Of a stretch of DNA of 64,000 nucleotides, positions 25,966-36,498 are shown piece by piece. The notes under the pieces are model-generated. The model was not told the DNA's origin, did no database searches, and saw only the letters and a list, made by a program, of their open reading frames with translations. Each line of letters starts with the position of its first letter. The stretch's first letter is position 1. The DNA is from Marinobacter nitratireducens (GTDB taxonomy: Bacteria > Pseudomonadota > Gammaproteobacteria > Pseudomonadales > Oleiphilaceae): the NCBI RefSeq assembly GCF_000708045.1, contig NZ_ANIE01000006.1, positions 248,001-312,000 of the forward strand, read 5' to 3'. A program made the translations under genes and the position numbers.

Positions 25966-25995
25966 AGCCGAGCCACACCCCGAGTAAAACAAGGC

Positions 25996-26004
25996 TGGTA
26001 TGAT
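25996..26004 (+). promoter_or_regulatory. Candidate extended -10 promoter for the NRDE gene
   Basis: TGGTATGAT matches the extended -10 form (TG-N-TATGAT) 50 bases before the ATG at 26054, in the divergent gap with the TauE gene. No good -35 is visible, as is common for extended -10 promoters. Confidence 0.4.
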
Positions 26005-26053
26005 ACACACCGAGATCGCCAACTTCATTAACTGCCGGAGCCCCCGACCACCC

Positions 26054-26827
26054 ATGTGCCTGATCGCTTTTTCTCTGGGACAGAGTCCACATTTCCCCCT
26101 GGTGGTGGCTGCCAACCGCGATGAATTTTTCAAGCGACCGACTGCCAGCATGGATTGGTGGAGATTAGACAACGGGCAGGACATTCTTGCGGGCAGAGAT
26201 CTTCTGTCTGGTGGTACCTGGTTAGCGGTTTCCCGGGAAGGCATTGTCAGCGCGGTGACTAACGTTCGGGAAGGCACCCCGGAGGCCGGCTCGCGCAGCC
26301 GCGGCGAACTTCCGCTCAGAGCCCTGCAACAGCAACCTGAAAACCTTTCGGCAGAGTTTTCCGCGGATGCAGGAGAGTATTCGGGCTTCAACCTTGTTCG
26401 CCTCGAGGAAACCGACGGCTGGTACTACAGCAACCGGGATGCGCACCCCGGACGACACATTCACCGGGGGCTATATGGGCTCAGCAACCACCTGCTTCAG
26501 ACACCCTGGCCCAAGCTTCTCCGCCTCAGGGCACACGTAGGCGAGGCTGTGCAGGCCGCAGGTACGGACGCGAACGATCTCCACCAGAGTTTGATACAGC
26601 TGCTTCAGGACACCACGCCAGCACCGGATCGCATGCTCCCCGATACCGGTGTCGGCCTCGAGACCGAACGCTTCCTCTCGTCACCGTTCATTACCGGCGA
26701 GCACTATGGCACTCGGGCCACCACTATCGTCACAGTTTCCCGAATCGGTGATATTCAGGTCAGCGAACAGAGTTGGGGACCGAATGCGCAAAAGGGTGAC
26801 TGCCAACACTTTCACTGGCAGCGATAG
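26054..26827 (+). CDS. NRDE (TANGO2-like) family protein
   Basis: A 257-aa protein of the NRDE family, named for the Asn-Arg-Asp-Glu motif seen in VVAANRDEFF at about residue 19. It starts MCLIAFSLG; the Cys directly after the initiator Met would become the N-terminal residue, as in Ntn-type hydrolases. Further signatures are GGTWLAVSREG, VTNVREG, and TRATTIVTVSR near the C-terminus. The bacterial function is unknown; the eukaryotic homologue TANGO2 is linked to Golgi organisation and heme or lipid handling. The start at 26054 is chosen from family alignment over the upstream ATG at 26000. Confidence 0.88.
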   Translation: MCLIAFSLGQSPHFPLVVAANRDEFFKRPTASMDWWRLDNGQDILAGRDLLSGGTWLAVSREGIVSAVTNVREGTPEAGSRSRGELPLRALQQQPENLSAEFSADAGEYSGFNLVRLEETDGWYYSNRDAHPGRHIHRGLYGLSNHLLQTPWPKLLRLRAHVGEAVQAAGTDANDLHQSLIQLLQDTTPAPDRMLPDTGVGLETERFLSSPFITGEHYGTRATTIVTVSRIGDIQVSEQSWGPNAQKGDCQHFHWQR

Positions 26828-26838
26828 CCGGGAAGCTC

Positions 26839-26847
26839 TGGTATAAT
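26839..26847 (+). promoter_or_regulatory. Extended -10 promoter for xseB-ispA
   Basis: TGGTATAAT is a perfect extended -10 element 36 bases before the xseB start, just after the NRDE stop. A usual -35 is not evident. Confidence 0.5.
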
Positions 26848-26882
26848 CCGCGAAATTCTGCCACCTGATCGGAGGACGCCAG

Positions 26883-27137
26883 ATGGCCGGCGAACAAGGC
26901 ACGACATCCATTGCCGATTTTGAGAAGTCGCTCGATGAGCTGGAAAAGCTGGTTCGGGACCTCGAACAGGGTGAGCTCTCCCTCGAACAGTCTCTGTCTG
27001 CATTCGAGCGGGGCGTCAAACTGACCCGGGAGTGCCAGCAGGCACTCAAGAGTGCAGAACAACGAGTCGAGGAACTGATCAAGACCAGCGACGGCTCCCT
27101 GGAAACCCGCCCGTTTTCTCCGGACGATGCCGACTGA
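26883..27137 (+). CDS. xseB: Exodeoxyribonuclease VII small subunit
   Basis: XseB is the small subunit of exonuclease VII, which degrades single-stranded DNA in both directions together with XseA (not in this window). The 84-aa protein is a helical hairpin with the family signature [26 protein letters not shown] followed by [12 protein letters not shown]. Its TGA overlaps the ispA ATG by one base (TGATG). GGAGG lies 7 bases upstream of the start. Confidence 0.96.
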   Translation: MAGEQGTTSIADFEKSLDELEKLVRDLEQGELSLEQSLSAFERGVKLTRECQQALKSAEQRVEELIKTSDGSLETRPFSPDDAD

Positions 27138-28030
27138 TGACCGAACAGCACCAACAGGCCCTAGACTTTCTGGAACACTGCAGGGCTCAGGTCGATGCCG
27201 AGCTCGACCGTTGTATTGACCAGACTTCCGCATCAGATCGCTTGCAGGAAGCCATGAGATACAGCGTCCTTGGGGGCGGCAAACGCATCCGCCCGGCACT
27301 GTGCATGGCCGCCGCAAAGGTGGTCGGCAGCAGCGACGCAGCGTTGGCACCAGCGTGTTCGGTGGAGCTTGTACACGCCTATTCACTGATCCACGATGAT
27401 CTTCCGGCGATGGACGATGACGACCTTCGCCGAGGCCGCCCAACGGCGCACATCGCCTTCGATGAAGCTACTGCCATTCTGGCCGGAGATGCCCTGCAAG
27501 CGCTCGCCTTCCATTGCCTGGCCGACAATGCATCGGTCACCGAAAGCGCCCGTCTTGCCATGGTCCGGGAATTGGCCATGGCGAGCGGCCACGCCGGCAT
27601 GGTTGGCGGCCAGGCGATCGACCTGGAATCCGTCGGCAAGACACTAACGCTCTCGGAACTCGAAACCATGCACCGTCATAAAACCGGTGCTCTGATCGAA
27701 GCCTCGGTCCGCATGGGCGCTTTGACATCACCGAACGTGAGCGAAACCACCCTCGCTGCTTTGAGCAATTACGCCCGGGCACTGGGACTGGCCTTCCAGG
27801 TTCAGGATGATCTGCTGGACATTGAGGGCGACACCGAGGTCATCGGCAAGCCCCAGGGCTCGGACGCGGCTCGTGACAAACCGACCTACCCGGCGCTGCT
27901 CGGAATCGACGGCGCCAGAGCTCACCTGAAGCAGCTGCTGGCCAGCGCCCACGAAAGCCTTGCCGGGTTTGGCCCTGAAGCCGGCCCCTTGCGCGCCATG
28001 GCGGACTATGTCGTAGAACGAACCCATTGA
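27137..28030 (+). CDS. ispA: Farnesyl (geranyl) diphosphate synthase
   Basis: IspA condenses isopentenyl diphosphate with dimethylallyl and geranyl diphosphates to make farnesyl diphosphate, the precursor of undecaprenyl phosphate, ubiquinone side chains and heme O. The 297-aa protein has the first Asp-rich motif DDLPAMDDDDLRRGRP and the second, QVQDDLLDIEGD. It also has GGGKRIRP for IPP binding and HKTGALIEASVRMG. The start is fixed by the one-base overlap with xseB. dxs follows after 132 bases. Confidence 0.96.
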   Translation: MTEQHQQALDFLEHCRAQVDAELDRCIDQTSASDRLQEAMRYSVLGGGKRIRPALCMAAAKVVGSSDAALAPACSVELVHAYSLIHDDLPAMDDDDLRRGRPTAHIAFDEATAILAGDALQALAFHCLADNASVTESARLAMVRELAMASGHAGMVGGQAIDLESVGKTLTLSELETMHRHKTGALIEASVRMGALTSPNVSETTLAALSNYARALGLAFQVQDDLLDIEGDTEVIGKPQGSDAARDKPTYPALLGIDGARAHLKQLLASAHESLAGFGPEAGPLRAMADYVVERTH

Positions 28031-28116
28031 ACCACCACGCCGTAAGGGCGCACACTGGCCTTTACAATCTTGCAACAACTGGCCCATTGAGTGTGAAACA
28101 GCCTTGCCTGTTCCCT

Positions 28117-28122
28117 TATAAT
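28117..28122 (+). promoter_or_regulatory. Candidate -10 box in the ispA-dxs gap
   Basis: A perfect TATAAT occurs 40 bases before the dxs ATG. The only nearby TTG hexamers (28087 and 28104) are spaced 24 and 7 bases away, so the -35 is unresolved; dxs may also be read from the xseB promoter. Confidence 0.35.
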
Positions 28123-28162
28123 GCCAGCAGATTATCGAACTTTCCGGAAAAGACCCGAGTCA

Positions 28163-30094
28163 ATGCAGGACACTTATATATTCAAGGAAATCCCGTCCCA
28201 ACGGCCAAATACCCCGTTGCTGGACCGGATTGATTCACCGGCCCAGCTTAGAGAGCTGCCTGCAGAGCAGCTTACTCAACTGGCACGGGAGCTTCGGTCG
28301 TTTCTGCTATGGTCCGTCGGCCAGACCGGCGGGCACTTCGGTGCCGGCCTCGGCGTCCTCGAGCTGACCATCGCCCTGCACTATGTCTTCAACACCCCGG
28401 AAGATCGCCTGATCTGGGACGTGGGCCACCAGGCCTACCCGCACAAGATCCTTACCGGGCGCCGTGAGAAAATGGGCAGCATCCGCCGCAAAGGGGGCCT
28501 GGCCGGTTTCCCGAAACGGGCCGAGAGCGAATACGACACCTTTGGCGTTGGTCACTCAAGCACCTCCATCAGTGCCGCCCTCGGCATGGCCCTCGCAGCC
28601 CGAATGCAGAACAGCGACCGCAACAGCATTGCGGTGATCGGTGACGGCGCCATGACTGCGGGCATGGCCTTTGAGGCACTCAATCACGCCGGCCATCTGC
28701 ACGCCAATATGCTGGTGGTTCTGAACGATAACGACATGTCGATCTCGCGCAACGTCGGCGGCCTCTCGAACTACTTCGCCAAACTGCTTTCCAGCCGCAC
28801 GTACAACCAGGTGCGCGACAGCAGCAAGAAGGTGCTTCAGGGCAAACCCCACCTAATGGCCCTGGCCAAGAAAACGGAAGAACACTTCAAGGGCATGATT
28901 GCCCCGGGAACACTGTTCGAGGAGCTCGGATTCAACTACATCGGGCCCATTGACGGCCACGACCTGCCGTTGTTGGTAGAAACGCTGGAGAACATCCGCG
29001 AATTGGAAGGTCCCCAGTTCCTGCACGTTGTCACCACCAAGGGCAAGGGCTTTGCGCCGGCAGAGGCGGATCCGATCGGCTACCACGCCATCAACAAGAT
29101 TGAACCGGTTCCGCCGAGCAAGCCCGAACCAGTCAGCCCACCACCAGCCAAGCCCAAGTATGCCAATGTCTTTGGTCAGTGGCTCTGTGACGCAGCGGAG
29201 CTGGACGACCGCGTCGTGGGCATCACCCCGGCCATGTGTGAGGGATCGGACCTGCTGGCGTTCTCGGAACGTTTCCCGGACCGCTATTTTGATGTCGCCA
29301 TTGCAGAGCAACATTCGGTTACCCTTGCGGCCGGCCTTGCCTGCGACGGTGCCAAACCGGTCGTCGCGATTTATTCCACGTTCCTGCAGCGCGGCTACGA
29401 TCAACTGATACACGATGTGGCGATTCAGGATCTCGATGTTCTATTTGCCATCGACCGGGCAGGCCTGGTGGGCGAAGACGGCCCCACCCATGCCGGCGCG
29501 TTCGATATCAGCTATCTGCGCTGCATTCCAAATATGGTCATCATGACGCCCTCTGACGAAAACGAAACCCGTCAGCTGCTGCATACCGGCATGATGTTCG
29601 ATGGGCCAGCCGCTGTGCGCTACCCCCGTGGCACCGGGCCAGGATCAGAAATCATCAAAGAGCTTACCCCGCTGCCGATCGGCAAGGGGCGCAAAGTGAG
29701 GGATGGCAGCGAGACCGTCATTCTGAATTTCGGCACTTTGCTGACTCCGGCCCTCGAGGCCGCTGAAGCCCTGGGTGCAACGGTGGTTGATATGCGCTTC
29801 GTCAAACCACTCGATGAAGAACTGGTGCTGGCCATGGCAGAGGGACACGATCTGCTGGTCACTCTGGAAGAAAACACCATCGCCGGAGGCGCAGGCAGTG
29901 CGGTAACCGAATTCCTGAACGCCCGCGGTGTGAGCATGCCGGTACTGCAGCTGGGACTGCCGGATGCTTTTGTCGACCACGGCAAGCACGCAGAACTGCT
30001 CCATGACTGCGGACTGGACGCCGGCGGAATCCGGCATTCCATAAAGTCCAGACTGGAGCGCCTTCGGCACCAGACACTGAAAGCTGTCAAATAA
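28163..30094 (+). CDS. dxs: 1-deoxy-D-xylulose-5-phosphate synthase
   Basis: Dxs condenses pyruvate and glyceraldehyde-3-phosphate with thiamine diphosphate, the entry step of the MEP isoprenoid pathway. The 643-aa protein contains the ThDP motif [15 protein letters not shown] ending in LNDNDMSIS, the catalytic His in [13 protein letters not shown], and the transketolase pyrimidine domain signature [15 protein letters not shown]. The frame extends upstream to 28121, but the ATG at 28163 ([11 protein letters not shown]) agrees with the family. It forms an isoprenoid group with ispA and ends before a strong terminator. Confidence 0.97.
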   Translation: MQDTYIFKEIPSQRPNTPLLDRIDSPAQLRELPAEQLTQLARELRSFLLWSVGQTGGHFGAGLGVLELTIALHYVFNTPEDRLIWDVGHQAYPHKILTGRREKMGSIRRKGGLAGFPKRAESEYDTFGVGHSSTSISAALGMALAARMQNSDRNSIAVIGDGAMTAGMAFEALNHAGHLHANMLVVLNDNDMSISRNVGGLSNYFAKLLSSRTYNQVRDSSKKVLQGKPHLMALAKKTEEHFKGMIAPGTLFEELGFNYIGPIDGHDLPLLVETLENIRELEGPQFLHVVTTKGKGFAPAEADPIGYHAINKIEPVPPSKPEPVSPPPAKPKYANVFGQWLCDAAELDDRVVGITPAMCEGSDLLAFSERFPDRYFDVAIAEQHSVTLAAGLACDGAKPVVAIYSTFLQRGYDQLIHDVAIQDLDVLFAIDRAGLVGEDGPTHAGAFDISYLRCIPNMVIMTPSDENETRQLLHTGMMFDGPAAVRYPRGTGPGSEIIKELTPLPIGKGRKVRDGSETVILNFGTLLTPALEAAEALGATVVDMRFVKPLDEELVLAMAEGHDLLVTLEENTIAGGAGSAVTEFLNARGVSMPVLQLGLPDAFVDHGKHAELLHDCGLDAGGIRHSIKSRLERLRHQTLKAVK

Positions 30095-30114
30095 CCATAG
30101 TCTGGCTCAGCGAT

Positions 30115-30146
30115 AAAAAAAGCCCGCCTGGAAGCGGGCTTTTTTC
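30115..30146. terminator. Bidirectional terminator between dxs and ribA
   Basis: AGCCCGC (30121-30127) pairs with GCGGGCT (30134-30140) around a 6-base loop, with A-runs to the left and T-runs to the right. It can terminate both converging genes. Confidence 0.9.
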
Positions 30147-30160
30147 ATTCTCCGGGGCAC

Positions 30161-30775
30161 TCACTCTGCCGGATCATCGTCCTGATGCGTTTCCAGCCAG
30201 TGACCAAGCTTGCTTTGCTTGGTATTGAGGTAATGCTCATTATGAGGGTTACGTCCGACATGGAGCGGTACACGCTCTGCGATATCAATGCCATAGGAGG
30301 ACAGTGCTTTGACCTTGCGGGGATTATTGGTCATCAGCCGTAGGCTTTTGATGCCGAGGTGGTCCAGCATATCCTTGCACATGCTGTAGTCCCGCAAATC
30401 GGCCGCGAATCCAAGACGCTCATTAGCTTCCACCGTGTCCGCCCCCTGATCCTGGAGGTGATAGGCGCGAATCTTGTTCAGCAGCCCGATGCCCCGCCCT
30501 TCCTGGCGAAGGTACATGAGAATACCCCGGCCTTCACGGGCTATGCTGCGCAATGCTTCCTCCAACTGATAGCCACAATCGCAGCGCATGCTGTAGAGCG
30601 CATCGCCGGTGAGGCACTCGGAATGGGTTCGAGCAAGTATCGGCTCGTTACTGTCCAGATCTCCCAGAGTAAGGGCTACATGCTCCTTCCCGGTATCCGG
30701 CTCTTCAAAACCGTGCATGTCAAACACCCCGAACGGGGTCGGCAACCGGCAGGTCTGGATGTAACGAACAGCCAC
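30161..30775 (-). CDS. ribA: GTP cyclohydrolase II
   Basis: RibA opens GTP to 2,5-diamino-6-ribosylamino-pyrimidinone phosphate, the first step of riboflavin synthesis. The 204-aa protein has the zinc-binding cysteines in [17 protein letters not shown], the catalytic block [18 protein letters not shown], and LMTNNPRKV. It is the single-domain form, with no fused RibB. No FMN riboswitch is visible upstream (30776-30826 is too short). It converges on dxs and lies downstream of moaC. Confidence 0.97.
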   Translation of the reverse strand: MAVRYIQTCRLPTPFGVFDMHGFEEPDTGKEHVALTLGDLDSNEPILARTHSECLTGDALYSMRCDCGYQLEEALRSIAREGRGILMYLRQEGRGIGLLNKIRAYHLQDQGADTVEANERLGFAADLRDYSMCKDMLDHLGIKSLRLMTNNPRKVKALSSYGIDIAERVPLHVGRNPHNEHYLNTKQSKLGHWLETHQDDDPAE

Positions 30776-30826
30776 AGTGATTCCTCGAGGTTCAATCTAT
30801 CGGGCGCGCATTCTAGCACGAGGCCG

Positions 30827-31315
30827 TCATTCAGGCGTAGTCCCGGCAACCCAATGACCACTCCGACCGCCCTTCTTCTCCAACAGACGGACACCGTCAA
30901 TCTCCATGCCACGATCAACCGCCTTGCACATGTCATAGAGCGTCAGAGCCGCAACACTGGCCGCCGTCAGGGCCTCCATCTCGACGCCCGTCTGACCAGA
31001 CAACTTGCACCGTGTCAGGATATGTACGGAGGCGTCATCTTCCCCCGCGGACAGCTCCACTTTTACAGACGTCAGATTCAGGGAATGGCACAAAGGAATC
31101 AGCTCGTGGGTTTTCTTGGCGGCCATAATCCCGGCAATTCGGGCAACCGCCAGCACGTCGCCTTTCGGATGCTCCCCTTCAATGATCATCTTCAGGGTCG
31201 CGGGCGCCATACGAATCGTCGCTTCGGCGCGCGCTTCCCGCTCCGTGACGTCTTTGTCCGTCACGTCCACCATCCGGGCCTCGCCCTTGTCATCCAGATG
31301 AGTCAGCTTGCTCAC
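30827..31315 (-). CDS. moaC: Cyclic pyranopterin monophosphate synthase accessory protein
   Basis: MoaC converts the 3',8-cyclo-GTP made by MoaA into cyclic pyranopterin monophosphate in molybdenum cofactor synthesis. The 162-aa product has the hallmark stretches [26 protein letters not shown], and the active-site [17 protein letters not shown]. The likely start is GTG at 31315 ([13 protein letters not shown]), aligned with the E. coli start and preceded by AGGAG at 6-7 bases. An ATG-initiated frame to 31501 would overlap the Nudix gene heavily. moaA and other moa genes are not adjacent. Confidence 0.94.
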   Translation of the reverse strand: MSKLTHLDDKGEARMVDVTDKDVTEREARAEATIRMAPATLKMIIEGEHPKGDVLAVARIAGIMAAKKTHELIPLCHSLNLTSVKVELSAGEDDASVHILTRCKLSGQTGVEMEALTAASVAALTLYDMCKAVDRGMEIDGVRLLEKKGGRSGHWVAGTTPE

Positions 31316-31365
31316 GGCGTCTCCTGGTTTCTCAGCATTGAAAACACACTGTAACAGCGTCGTAA

Positions 31366-31374
31366 GCATACCAG
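31366..31374 (-). promoter_or_regulatory. Candidate extended -10 promoter for moaC
   Basis: On the minus strand this reads TGGTATGCT, an extended -10-like element about 50 bases before the GTG start of moaC. I saw no molybdenum cofactor riboswitch fold in the 88-base leader. Tentative. Confidence 0.3.
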
Positions 31375-31403
31375 ATGGGGGCATCCCGAGACGCTGACAA
31401 TCA

Positions 31404-32375
31404 TCAGTTTGCCGGCCACCAGAAGCTGATGCCGGCGATACCCTGTCCGCCCGCTTCGATGGCATCGGCCACATCATCAGGACCAAGACCGCCCAAGCCA
31501 TACACGGGGATCGGCGCCCAGGCGACGATATCAGAAAACTCTGACCACCCCATCCCAGCCACTCCCGGGTGCGACCGGGTTCGCGCCACCGGCCCGAGGG
31601 TCACGTAGTCCGCACCAATCGCCACAGCATGGGCCACCTCGGACGAATCATGACACGAGACTCCGAACCATGCCTCAGAAGGCACCGGGCGAGCCTCGAG
31701 CATTTCCGCTTCGCGCCAGGGCAGGTGTAGGCCCGCAGCACCGGGAGTCCCAGAGAACACATCGGGGCTGCCATGCACGATGACACCCACACCACATGAC
31801 CCTGCGGCGGATAAGGCCCCGCTGGCCAGATCCCGATAGTCAGACGCGGGCAAATGAGGCGCCCGCAAAACAACAAGCGGGTGAGCCTCGGCGTCCAGCG
31901 CTCCGGCGAACAAGCTCAGGCCTTCGCTCACACTACTCATGGCTCCGGTCACCGGCATCACCCTGGGCAACCGGATAGCCCGGATGATCGGCCGATTGGC
32001 GGCCGGGAATGCGGAATCCTCGAGACACTCAGGCAGCAACCAGTCAATCGGCTGACCTTCGCGTCCGTGAGCCTCCCCCTGAGCGCCTGAGGTGCGCCAG
32101 ACATCCAGGAAAACCCGCTTATCACCATAGTCATGCCGGATGCCGATAACCGGCGCCAGGGAGGCCTCAGGGACCTCCAGACCGGTTTCCTCGGCAATCT
32201 CGCGGACAAGAGCCTGTTGCACCGTCTCTCCAGGCTCAACCTTGCCCCCAGGGAACTCCAGCAAACCGCCTTGGTGCACATGATCCGGACGCCGGGCAAT
32301 CAGGATACGCCCCTCGCGGACAATCACTGCAACCGCAACGTGAACCTCCGGCACAGTTGTTTCGCCTATGGCCAT
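31404..32375 (-). CDS. Nudix hydrolase fused to thiamine-phosphate-synthase-like domain
   Basis: The 323-aa protein has an N-terminal MutT-type Nudix domain (about 10-130) with an intact Nudix box [25 protein letters not shown]-terminal ThiE-like TIM barrel follows (about 165-320: [36 protein letters not shown]). This fusion is known in Pseudomonas and relatives as a MutT-like protein, usually next to argJ as here. The Nudix half probably sanitises oxidised nucleotides; the role of the ThiE-like half is unknown and no thiamine genes are nearby. It begins 2 bases after the argJ stop codon, suggesting coupling. Confidence 0.9.
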   Translation of the reverse strand: MAIGETTVPEVHVAVAVIVREGRILIARRPDHVHQGGLLEFPGGKVEPGETVQQALVREIAEETGLEVPEASLAPVIGIRHDYGDKRVFLDVWRTSGAQGEAHGREGQPIDWLLPECLEDSAFPAANRPIIRAIRLPRVMPVTGAMSSVSEGLSLFAGALDAEAHPLVVLRAPHLPASDYRDLASGALSAAGSCGVGVIVHGSPDVFSGTPGAAGLHLPWREAEMLEARPVPSEAWFGVSCHDSSEVAHAVAIGADYVTLGPVARTRSHPGVAGMGWSEFSDIVAWAPIPVYGLGGLGPDDVADAIEAGGQGIAGISFWWPAN

Positions 32376-32377
32376 GA

Positions 32378-33595
32378 TCAGGTTCGGTACTCAGCGTTGA
32401 TGGTGACGTAGTCGTGGGAGAAATCACAGGTCCAGACCGTCTCGGCAACATCCCCACGCTTCAGATCGATGGCGATGGTAATTTCCTCACCGTCCATCAC
32501 CGCCTGTCCGCGTTCTTCGGAGTAGTCCTCTGCGCGACCACCATTGCGCACCAGGCACACGTCGCCAAGGAAGATTTCCAGCGCGGCCAGATCAAGATCC
32601 GGTACACCAGCCCGGCCAACAGCGGCGAGAATCCGCCCCCAGTTGGGGTCCGAGGCATAAAGCGCGGTTTTGACCAGTGGTGAATGGGCAACGGTGTACG
32701 CCACATCAAGAGCTTCCTGCTGATCCCTGGCACCGATCACTTCAATGGTGACGAACTTGGTAGCACCCTCGCCATCGCGAACAATGGCATGGGCCAGTTC
32801 CAGATAGATCGCCCGCAACGCCTCCCGCAATTTCGGCAGCGCCGGGCTAGTGGCAGTGATCTCCGGGCCATTGTACTGGCCACTGGCAATCAGCATGCAA
32901 GCATCGTTGGTGGAGGTATCTCCGTCGATGGTAATGCGATTGAAGGATCCCTCACCCAGCTCGGAGGCCAGGGTCTGCAGAAGTTCAGGTTCAATACAGG
33001 CATCGGTCGCAATAAATCCGAGCATCGTCGCCATATTCGGGCGAATCATGCCTGCGCCCTTGCTGATGCCGGAAATGGTCACGGTGTGCCCGTCCAGATC
33101 CAGCTGACACGTCGCCCCCTTGGGCCGAGTATCCGTGGTCATGATACCGCTTGCGGCTTCCGCCCAGCGCACTTCAGAGGTGCTCTCCAATGCGTCGGGC
33201 AAAGCGGCAACGATCTTACCGACTGGCAACGGCTCACCGATCACACCCGTTGAAAATGGCAGAATGGCTTCGGCGGCAACACCGGCTTTCTCCGCCAGCG
33301 CCTGACAACAGCTCACGGCATCGGCCATGCCCTGCTGACCGGTACCGGCGTTGGCATTGCCGGTGTTGACCAGCAAATAACGCGGTGCACATACCGACAG
33401 ATGTTTGCGACTCAAAGTAACCGGCGCCGCACAAAACTGGTTGCGGGTAAAAATACCGGCAACCCGGCTTTCCGGGGCCAACTCGAATATCACGATGTCC
33501 TTGCGACCCGGTTTCTTGATGCCAGCACTGGCAATGCCTAACCGTACGCCAGCAACCGGGAAAAACTCAGGTAAGGTTCCAGGACCTACCGCCAT
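32378..33595 (-). CDS. argJ: Bifunctional glutamate N-acetyltransferase / amino-acid acetyltransferase
   Basis: ArgJ recycles the acetyl group between N-acetylornithine and glutamate and can also acetylate glutamate from acetyl-CoA, in arginine synthesis. The 405-aa precursor self-cleaves before a Thr nucleophile, visible in MIRPNMATMLGFIATDA; the KGAGMI block is also conserved. The start at 33595 (MAVGPGTLPEFF) is favoured by GAGGAG 7 bases upstream. It follows secA with the secA terminator between them, and precedes the Nudix gene. Confidence 0.96.
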   Translation of the reverse strand: MAVGPGTLPEFFPVAGVRLGIASAGIKKPGRKDIVIFELAPESRVAGIFTRNQFCAAPVTLSRKHLSVCAPRYLLVNTGNANAGTGQQGMADAVSCCQALAEKAGVAAEAILPFSTGVIGEPLPVGKIVAALPDALESTSEVRWAEAASGIMTTDTRPKGATCQLDLDGHTVTISGISKGAGMIRPNMATMLGFIATDACIEPELLQTLASELGEGSFNRITIDGDTSTNDACMLIASGQYNGPEITATSPALPKLREALRAIYLELAHAIVRDGEGATKFVTIEVIGARDQQEALDVAYTVAHSPLVKTALYASDPNWGRILAAVGRAGVPDLDLAALEIFLGDVCLVRNGGRAEDYSEERGQAVMDGEEITIAIDLKRGDVAETVWTCDFSHDYVTINAEYRT

Positions 33596-33643
33596 GCTGC
33601 GACTCCTCAATAACAACGCCAGAATATGGCGATTCTAGAACGG

Positions 33644-33677
33644 AAAAACCCGCAGCCCATATAAACGGGTTGCGGGT
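33644..33677 (-). terminator. Intrinsic terminator after secA
   Basis: Read on the minus strand, ACCCGCA plus ACCC pairs with GGGC plus TGCGGGT across a short AT-rich loop and is followed by TTTTT. It lies 27 bases beyond the secA stop and before the argJ start, so argJ probably has its own promoter or relies on read-through. Confidence 0.8.
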
Positions 33678-33704
33678 CTTGAATGTCAGGGCAGTGTCAG
33701 GTGA

Positions 33705-36461
33705 TCAGGAGACCTTGCCATGACACTGCTTATACTTCTTGCCAGACCCGCAAGGACAGGGTTCGTTCCGGCCAACCTTTCGCTCCTGTCGAACAAAGGT
33801 TTCCGGGGTAGCCTGTTGCTGACCTCCCTGGCCCTCACCCTGCCCAGAACCACCTTCACCCTGACTCTGGGCTGTGGCACTGGTTTCGTCGTGACGCATA
33901 CGGGCACGGGACAGCTCCTGCTCAAGGGCCTGCTTGCGGCGGCGCTCCACCTCTTCCATTTCTTCCTGGCTCTGGACGCGAACGTGGCACAGGATGCGAG
34001 TGACATCACGCTTCATGGCATCCAGCATGTCTTCAAACAGATTGAAGGCCTCACGCTTGTATTCCTGCTTCGGGTTCTTCTGGGCATAACCACGCAGGTG
34101 AATACCGCGGCGAAGATGATCCATATTCGACAGGTGCTCTTTCCAGAGTGTATCCAGCACCTGCAGGAAGACCTGCTTTTCGAACTTGCGCATGGACTCA
34201 GCACCGGCAATCTCTTCCTTACTGCGGTAAGTAGAGACGATAGCCTCAAGAATCTTTTCGCGCAGGCTCTCTTCGTAAAGATTCTTGTCCTCATCCAGCC
34301 ATTGCTGAATCGGTAGATCAATGGCCATCTCCGACTGCAGCTGAGATTCAAGGCCGGCAACATCCCACTGCTCCGGCATGCTCTGAGGCGGGATGTACTC
34401 GCTGACGAGGTTCTCTACGACATCGGCACGGATAGTGTCGACCATCTCGGAAACGTCCTCAGACGCCATGACTTCGTTACGCTGATCGTAGATGACGGTA
34501 CGCTGATCGTTGGCAACGTCGTCGTACTCAAGCAACGTCTTACGCATATCGAAGTTACGACCTTCAACCTTGCGCTGGGACTTTTCGATGGCGTTGGTGA
34601 CCATGCGGTGCTCAATGGCCTCCCCCTTCTTCATCCCCATGGCCTGCATCAGGTTCTTGACCCGCTCAGGCGCAAAGATCCGCATCAGATTATCTTCCAG
34701 CGACAGGAAGAAGCGCGAAGACCCCGGATCCCCCTGACGACCGGCACGCCCACGTAGCTGGTTATCAATCCGTCGGGATTCATGGCGCTCGGTACCAATG
34801 ATGTGAAGACCACCGTTTTCAAGCACCTGATTGTGGCGTTCCGTCCACTCCGCCTTGATGCGCGCCACTTCTTCCTCGGAAGGATTCTCCATGGCAGCCA
34901 CTTCGTATTCCCAGTTACCACCGAGCACTATATCGGTACCACGGCCCGCCATGTTGGTCGCGATAGTGACAGCGCCTGGCCGCCCTGCCTGGGCGATGAT
35001 CAGTGCTTCGGATTCATGCTGCTTGGCGTTCAGAATCTTATGATCGATGCGGGCCTTCTTGAGCAGCATAGACAGCAACTCGGAGGCTTCAATGGATGCA
35101 GTACCCACCAGAATCGGACGCCCTTCGGTCGTCACATCCTTGATTTCGTCTATGATCGCGTGGAACTTCTCTTCCTGGGTCAGATATACCAGGTCGTTGT
35201 AATCGATGCGCTGGATCGGCTTGTTCGGCGGAATAACAACGACGTCCAGGGCATAGATCTGACGAAATTCGAACGCTTCGGTATCGGCAGTACCGGTCAT
35301 GCCGGCCAGTTTCTCATACAGACGGAAATAATTCTGGAATGTCGTGGAAGCCAGAGTCTGGCTCTCGGCCTGGATCTTGACGCCTTCTTTTGCTTCCACC
35401 GCCTGGTGCAGCCCTTCGCTCCAGCGACGCCCGGGCATGGTACGGCCGGTATGTTCGTCGACAATGACAACCTGGCCGCCCTGAACGATGTAATCCACAT
35501 CTTTCTGGAACAGGTGATGGGCCCGCAGCGCAGAATGCACGTGATGAAGCAGGCTCAGGTTAGTTGCGGAGTACAGGCTCTCGCCTTCGCCAAGCAGCCC
35601 CTGGCCAAGCAGTAACTCCTCAACTTTCTCGTGACCAGCTTCCGTGAGTTCTACCTGACGCGATTTCTCGTCAATGGTGAAGTCGCCCGTCGGTTCGCCC
35701 TCTTCCGGCACTTCGCCCTTTTCCAGATTCGGGATCAGGCCGTTGATGGCCTGATAGAGCTTCGAGCTGTCCTCAGCTGCGCCGGAAATGATCAGCGGTG
35801 TCCGCGCTTCATCGATCAGGATGGAATCCACCTCATCGACAATCGCGAAGTTCAGGCCGCGCTGTACCTTGTCCTCGGTACTGAACGCCATATTGTCCCG
35901 CAGGTAATCGAACCCGAACTCGTTGTTAGTGCCGTAGGTGATGTCAGCCTGATAAGCCGCCCGCTTCTCTTCCGGAGGCTGGCCAGACGCAACCACGCCA
36001 ACCTGAAGACCAAGGAACCGATAGAGTTTGCCCATCCAGTCTGCGTCCCGGCGAGCCAGGTAGTCGTTGACAGTAACAACGTGCACGCCCTTACCGGAAA
36101 GCGCATTGAGGTACACCGCCGCCGTTGCAACCAGTGTTTTCCCCTCACCGGTTTTCATTTCCGCGATCCGGCCTTCGTGCAGGGTGATACCACCGATCAG
36201 CTGGACGTCGTAATGCCGCATACCCATGACCCGGCGACCGGCCTCTCGCACCGTCGCAAAGGCTTCAGGCAGGATGGCATCCAGGGTTTCACCCTCATCG
36301 AGACGGCGACGGAATTCAGCGGTCTTGCCTTGCAACTCAGTGTCGGACAGATTTCCAAACTGCTCTTCGAGCTCATTAACACGCAATACGACTTTGCGCA
36401 TTCGCTTGATTTCTCTGGCGTTCTTACTGCCGAACATCTTGGTTGCAAGCTTTGTGAACAT
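33705..36461 (-). CDS. secA: Preprotein translocase ATPase SecA
   Basis: SecA is the motor that pushes preproteins through SecYEG. The 918-aa protein has Walker [12 protein letters not shown], the Walker B/DEAD-like [20 protein letters not shown], the helicase motif [15 protein letters not shown], and a long helical scaffold. At the C-terminus a Gly/Gln-rich linker leads to the zinc-binding SEC-C motif [14 protein letters not shown]. Length is standard for gammaproteobacteria. No SecM-like arrest peptide gene is visible upstream, and the leader from the predicted promoter is only about 30 bases. Confidence 0.98.
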   Translation of the reverse strand: MFTKLATKMFGSKNAREIKRMRKVVLRVNELEEQFGNLSDTELQGKTAEFRRRLDEGETLDAILPEAFATVREAGRRVMGMRHYDVQLIGGITLHEGRIAEMKTGEGKTLVATAAVYLNALSGKGVHVVTVNDYLARRDADWMGKLYRFLGLQVGVVASGQPPEEKRAAYQADITYGTNNEFGFDYLRDNMAFSTEDKVQRGLNFAIVDEVDSILIDEARTPLIISGAAEDSSKLYQAINGLIPNLEKGEVPEEGEPTGDFTIDEKSRQVELTEAGHEKVEELLLGQGLLGEGESLYSATNLSLLHHVHSALRAHHLFQKDVDYIVQGGQVVIVDEHTGRTMPGRRWSEGLHQAVEAKEGVKIQAESQTLASTTFQNYFRLYEKLAGMTGTADTEAFEFRQIYALDVVVIPPNKPIQRIDYNDLVYLTQEEKFHAIIDEIKDVTTEGRPILVGTASIEASELLSMLLKKARIDHKILNAKQHESEALIIAQAGRPGAVTIATNMAGRGTDIVLGGNWEYEVAAMENPSEEEVARIKAEWTERHNQVLENGGLHIIGTERHESRRIDNQLRGRAGRQGDPGSSRFFLSLEDNLMRIFAPERVKNLMQAMGMKKGEAIEHRMVTNAIEKSQRKVEGRNFDMRKTLLEYDDVANDQRTVIYDQRNEVMASEDVSEMVDTIRADVVENLVSEYIPPQSMPEQWDVAGLESQLQSEMAIDLPIQQWLDEDKNLYEESLREKILEAIVSTYRSKEEIAGAESMRKFEKQVFLQVLDTLWKEHLSNMDHLRRGIHLRGYAQKNPKQEYKREAFNLFEDMLDAMKRDVTRILCHVRVQSQEEMEEVERRRKQALEQELSRARMRHDETSATAQSQGEGGSGQGEGQGGQQQATPETFVRQERKVGRNEPCPCGSGKKYKQCHGKVS

Positions 36462-36498
36462 AGACCACTGCTTCTTTGGTTAAAAGGAGGAGGAAGGC

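Noticed and set aside
30359..31354. 331-codon + strand open frame over ribA and moaC
   Set aside because: Antisense to two well-supported genes, spanning both and their intergenic gap; no ribosome site or recognisable domain.
31316..31403. Possible molybdenum-cofactor riboswitch ahead of moaC
   Set aside because: The 88-base leader lacks the conserved blocks of that riboswitch and is too short for the full fold.
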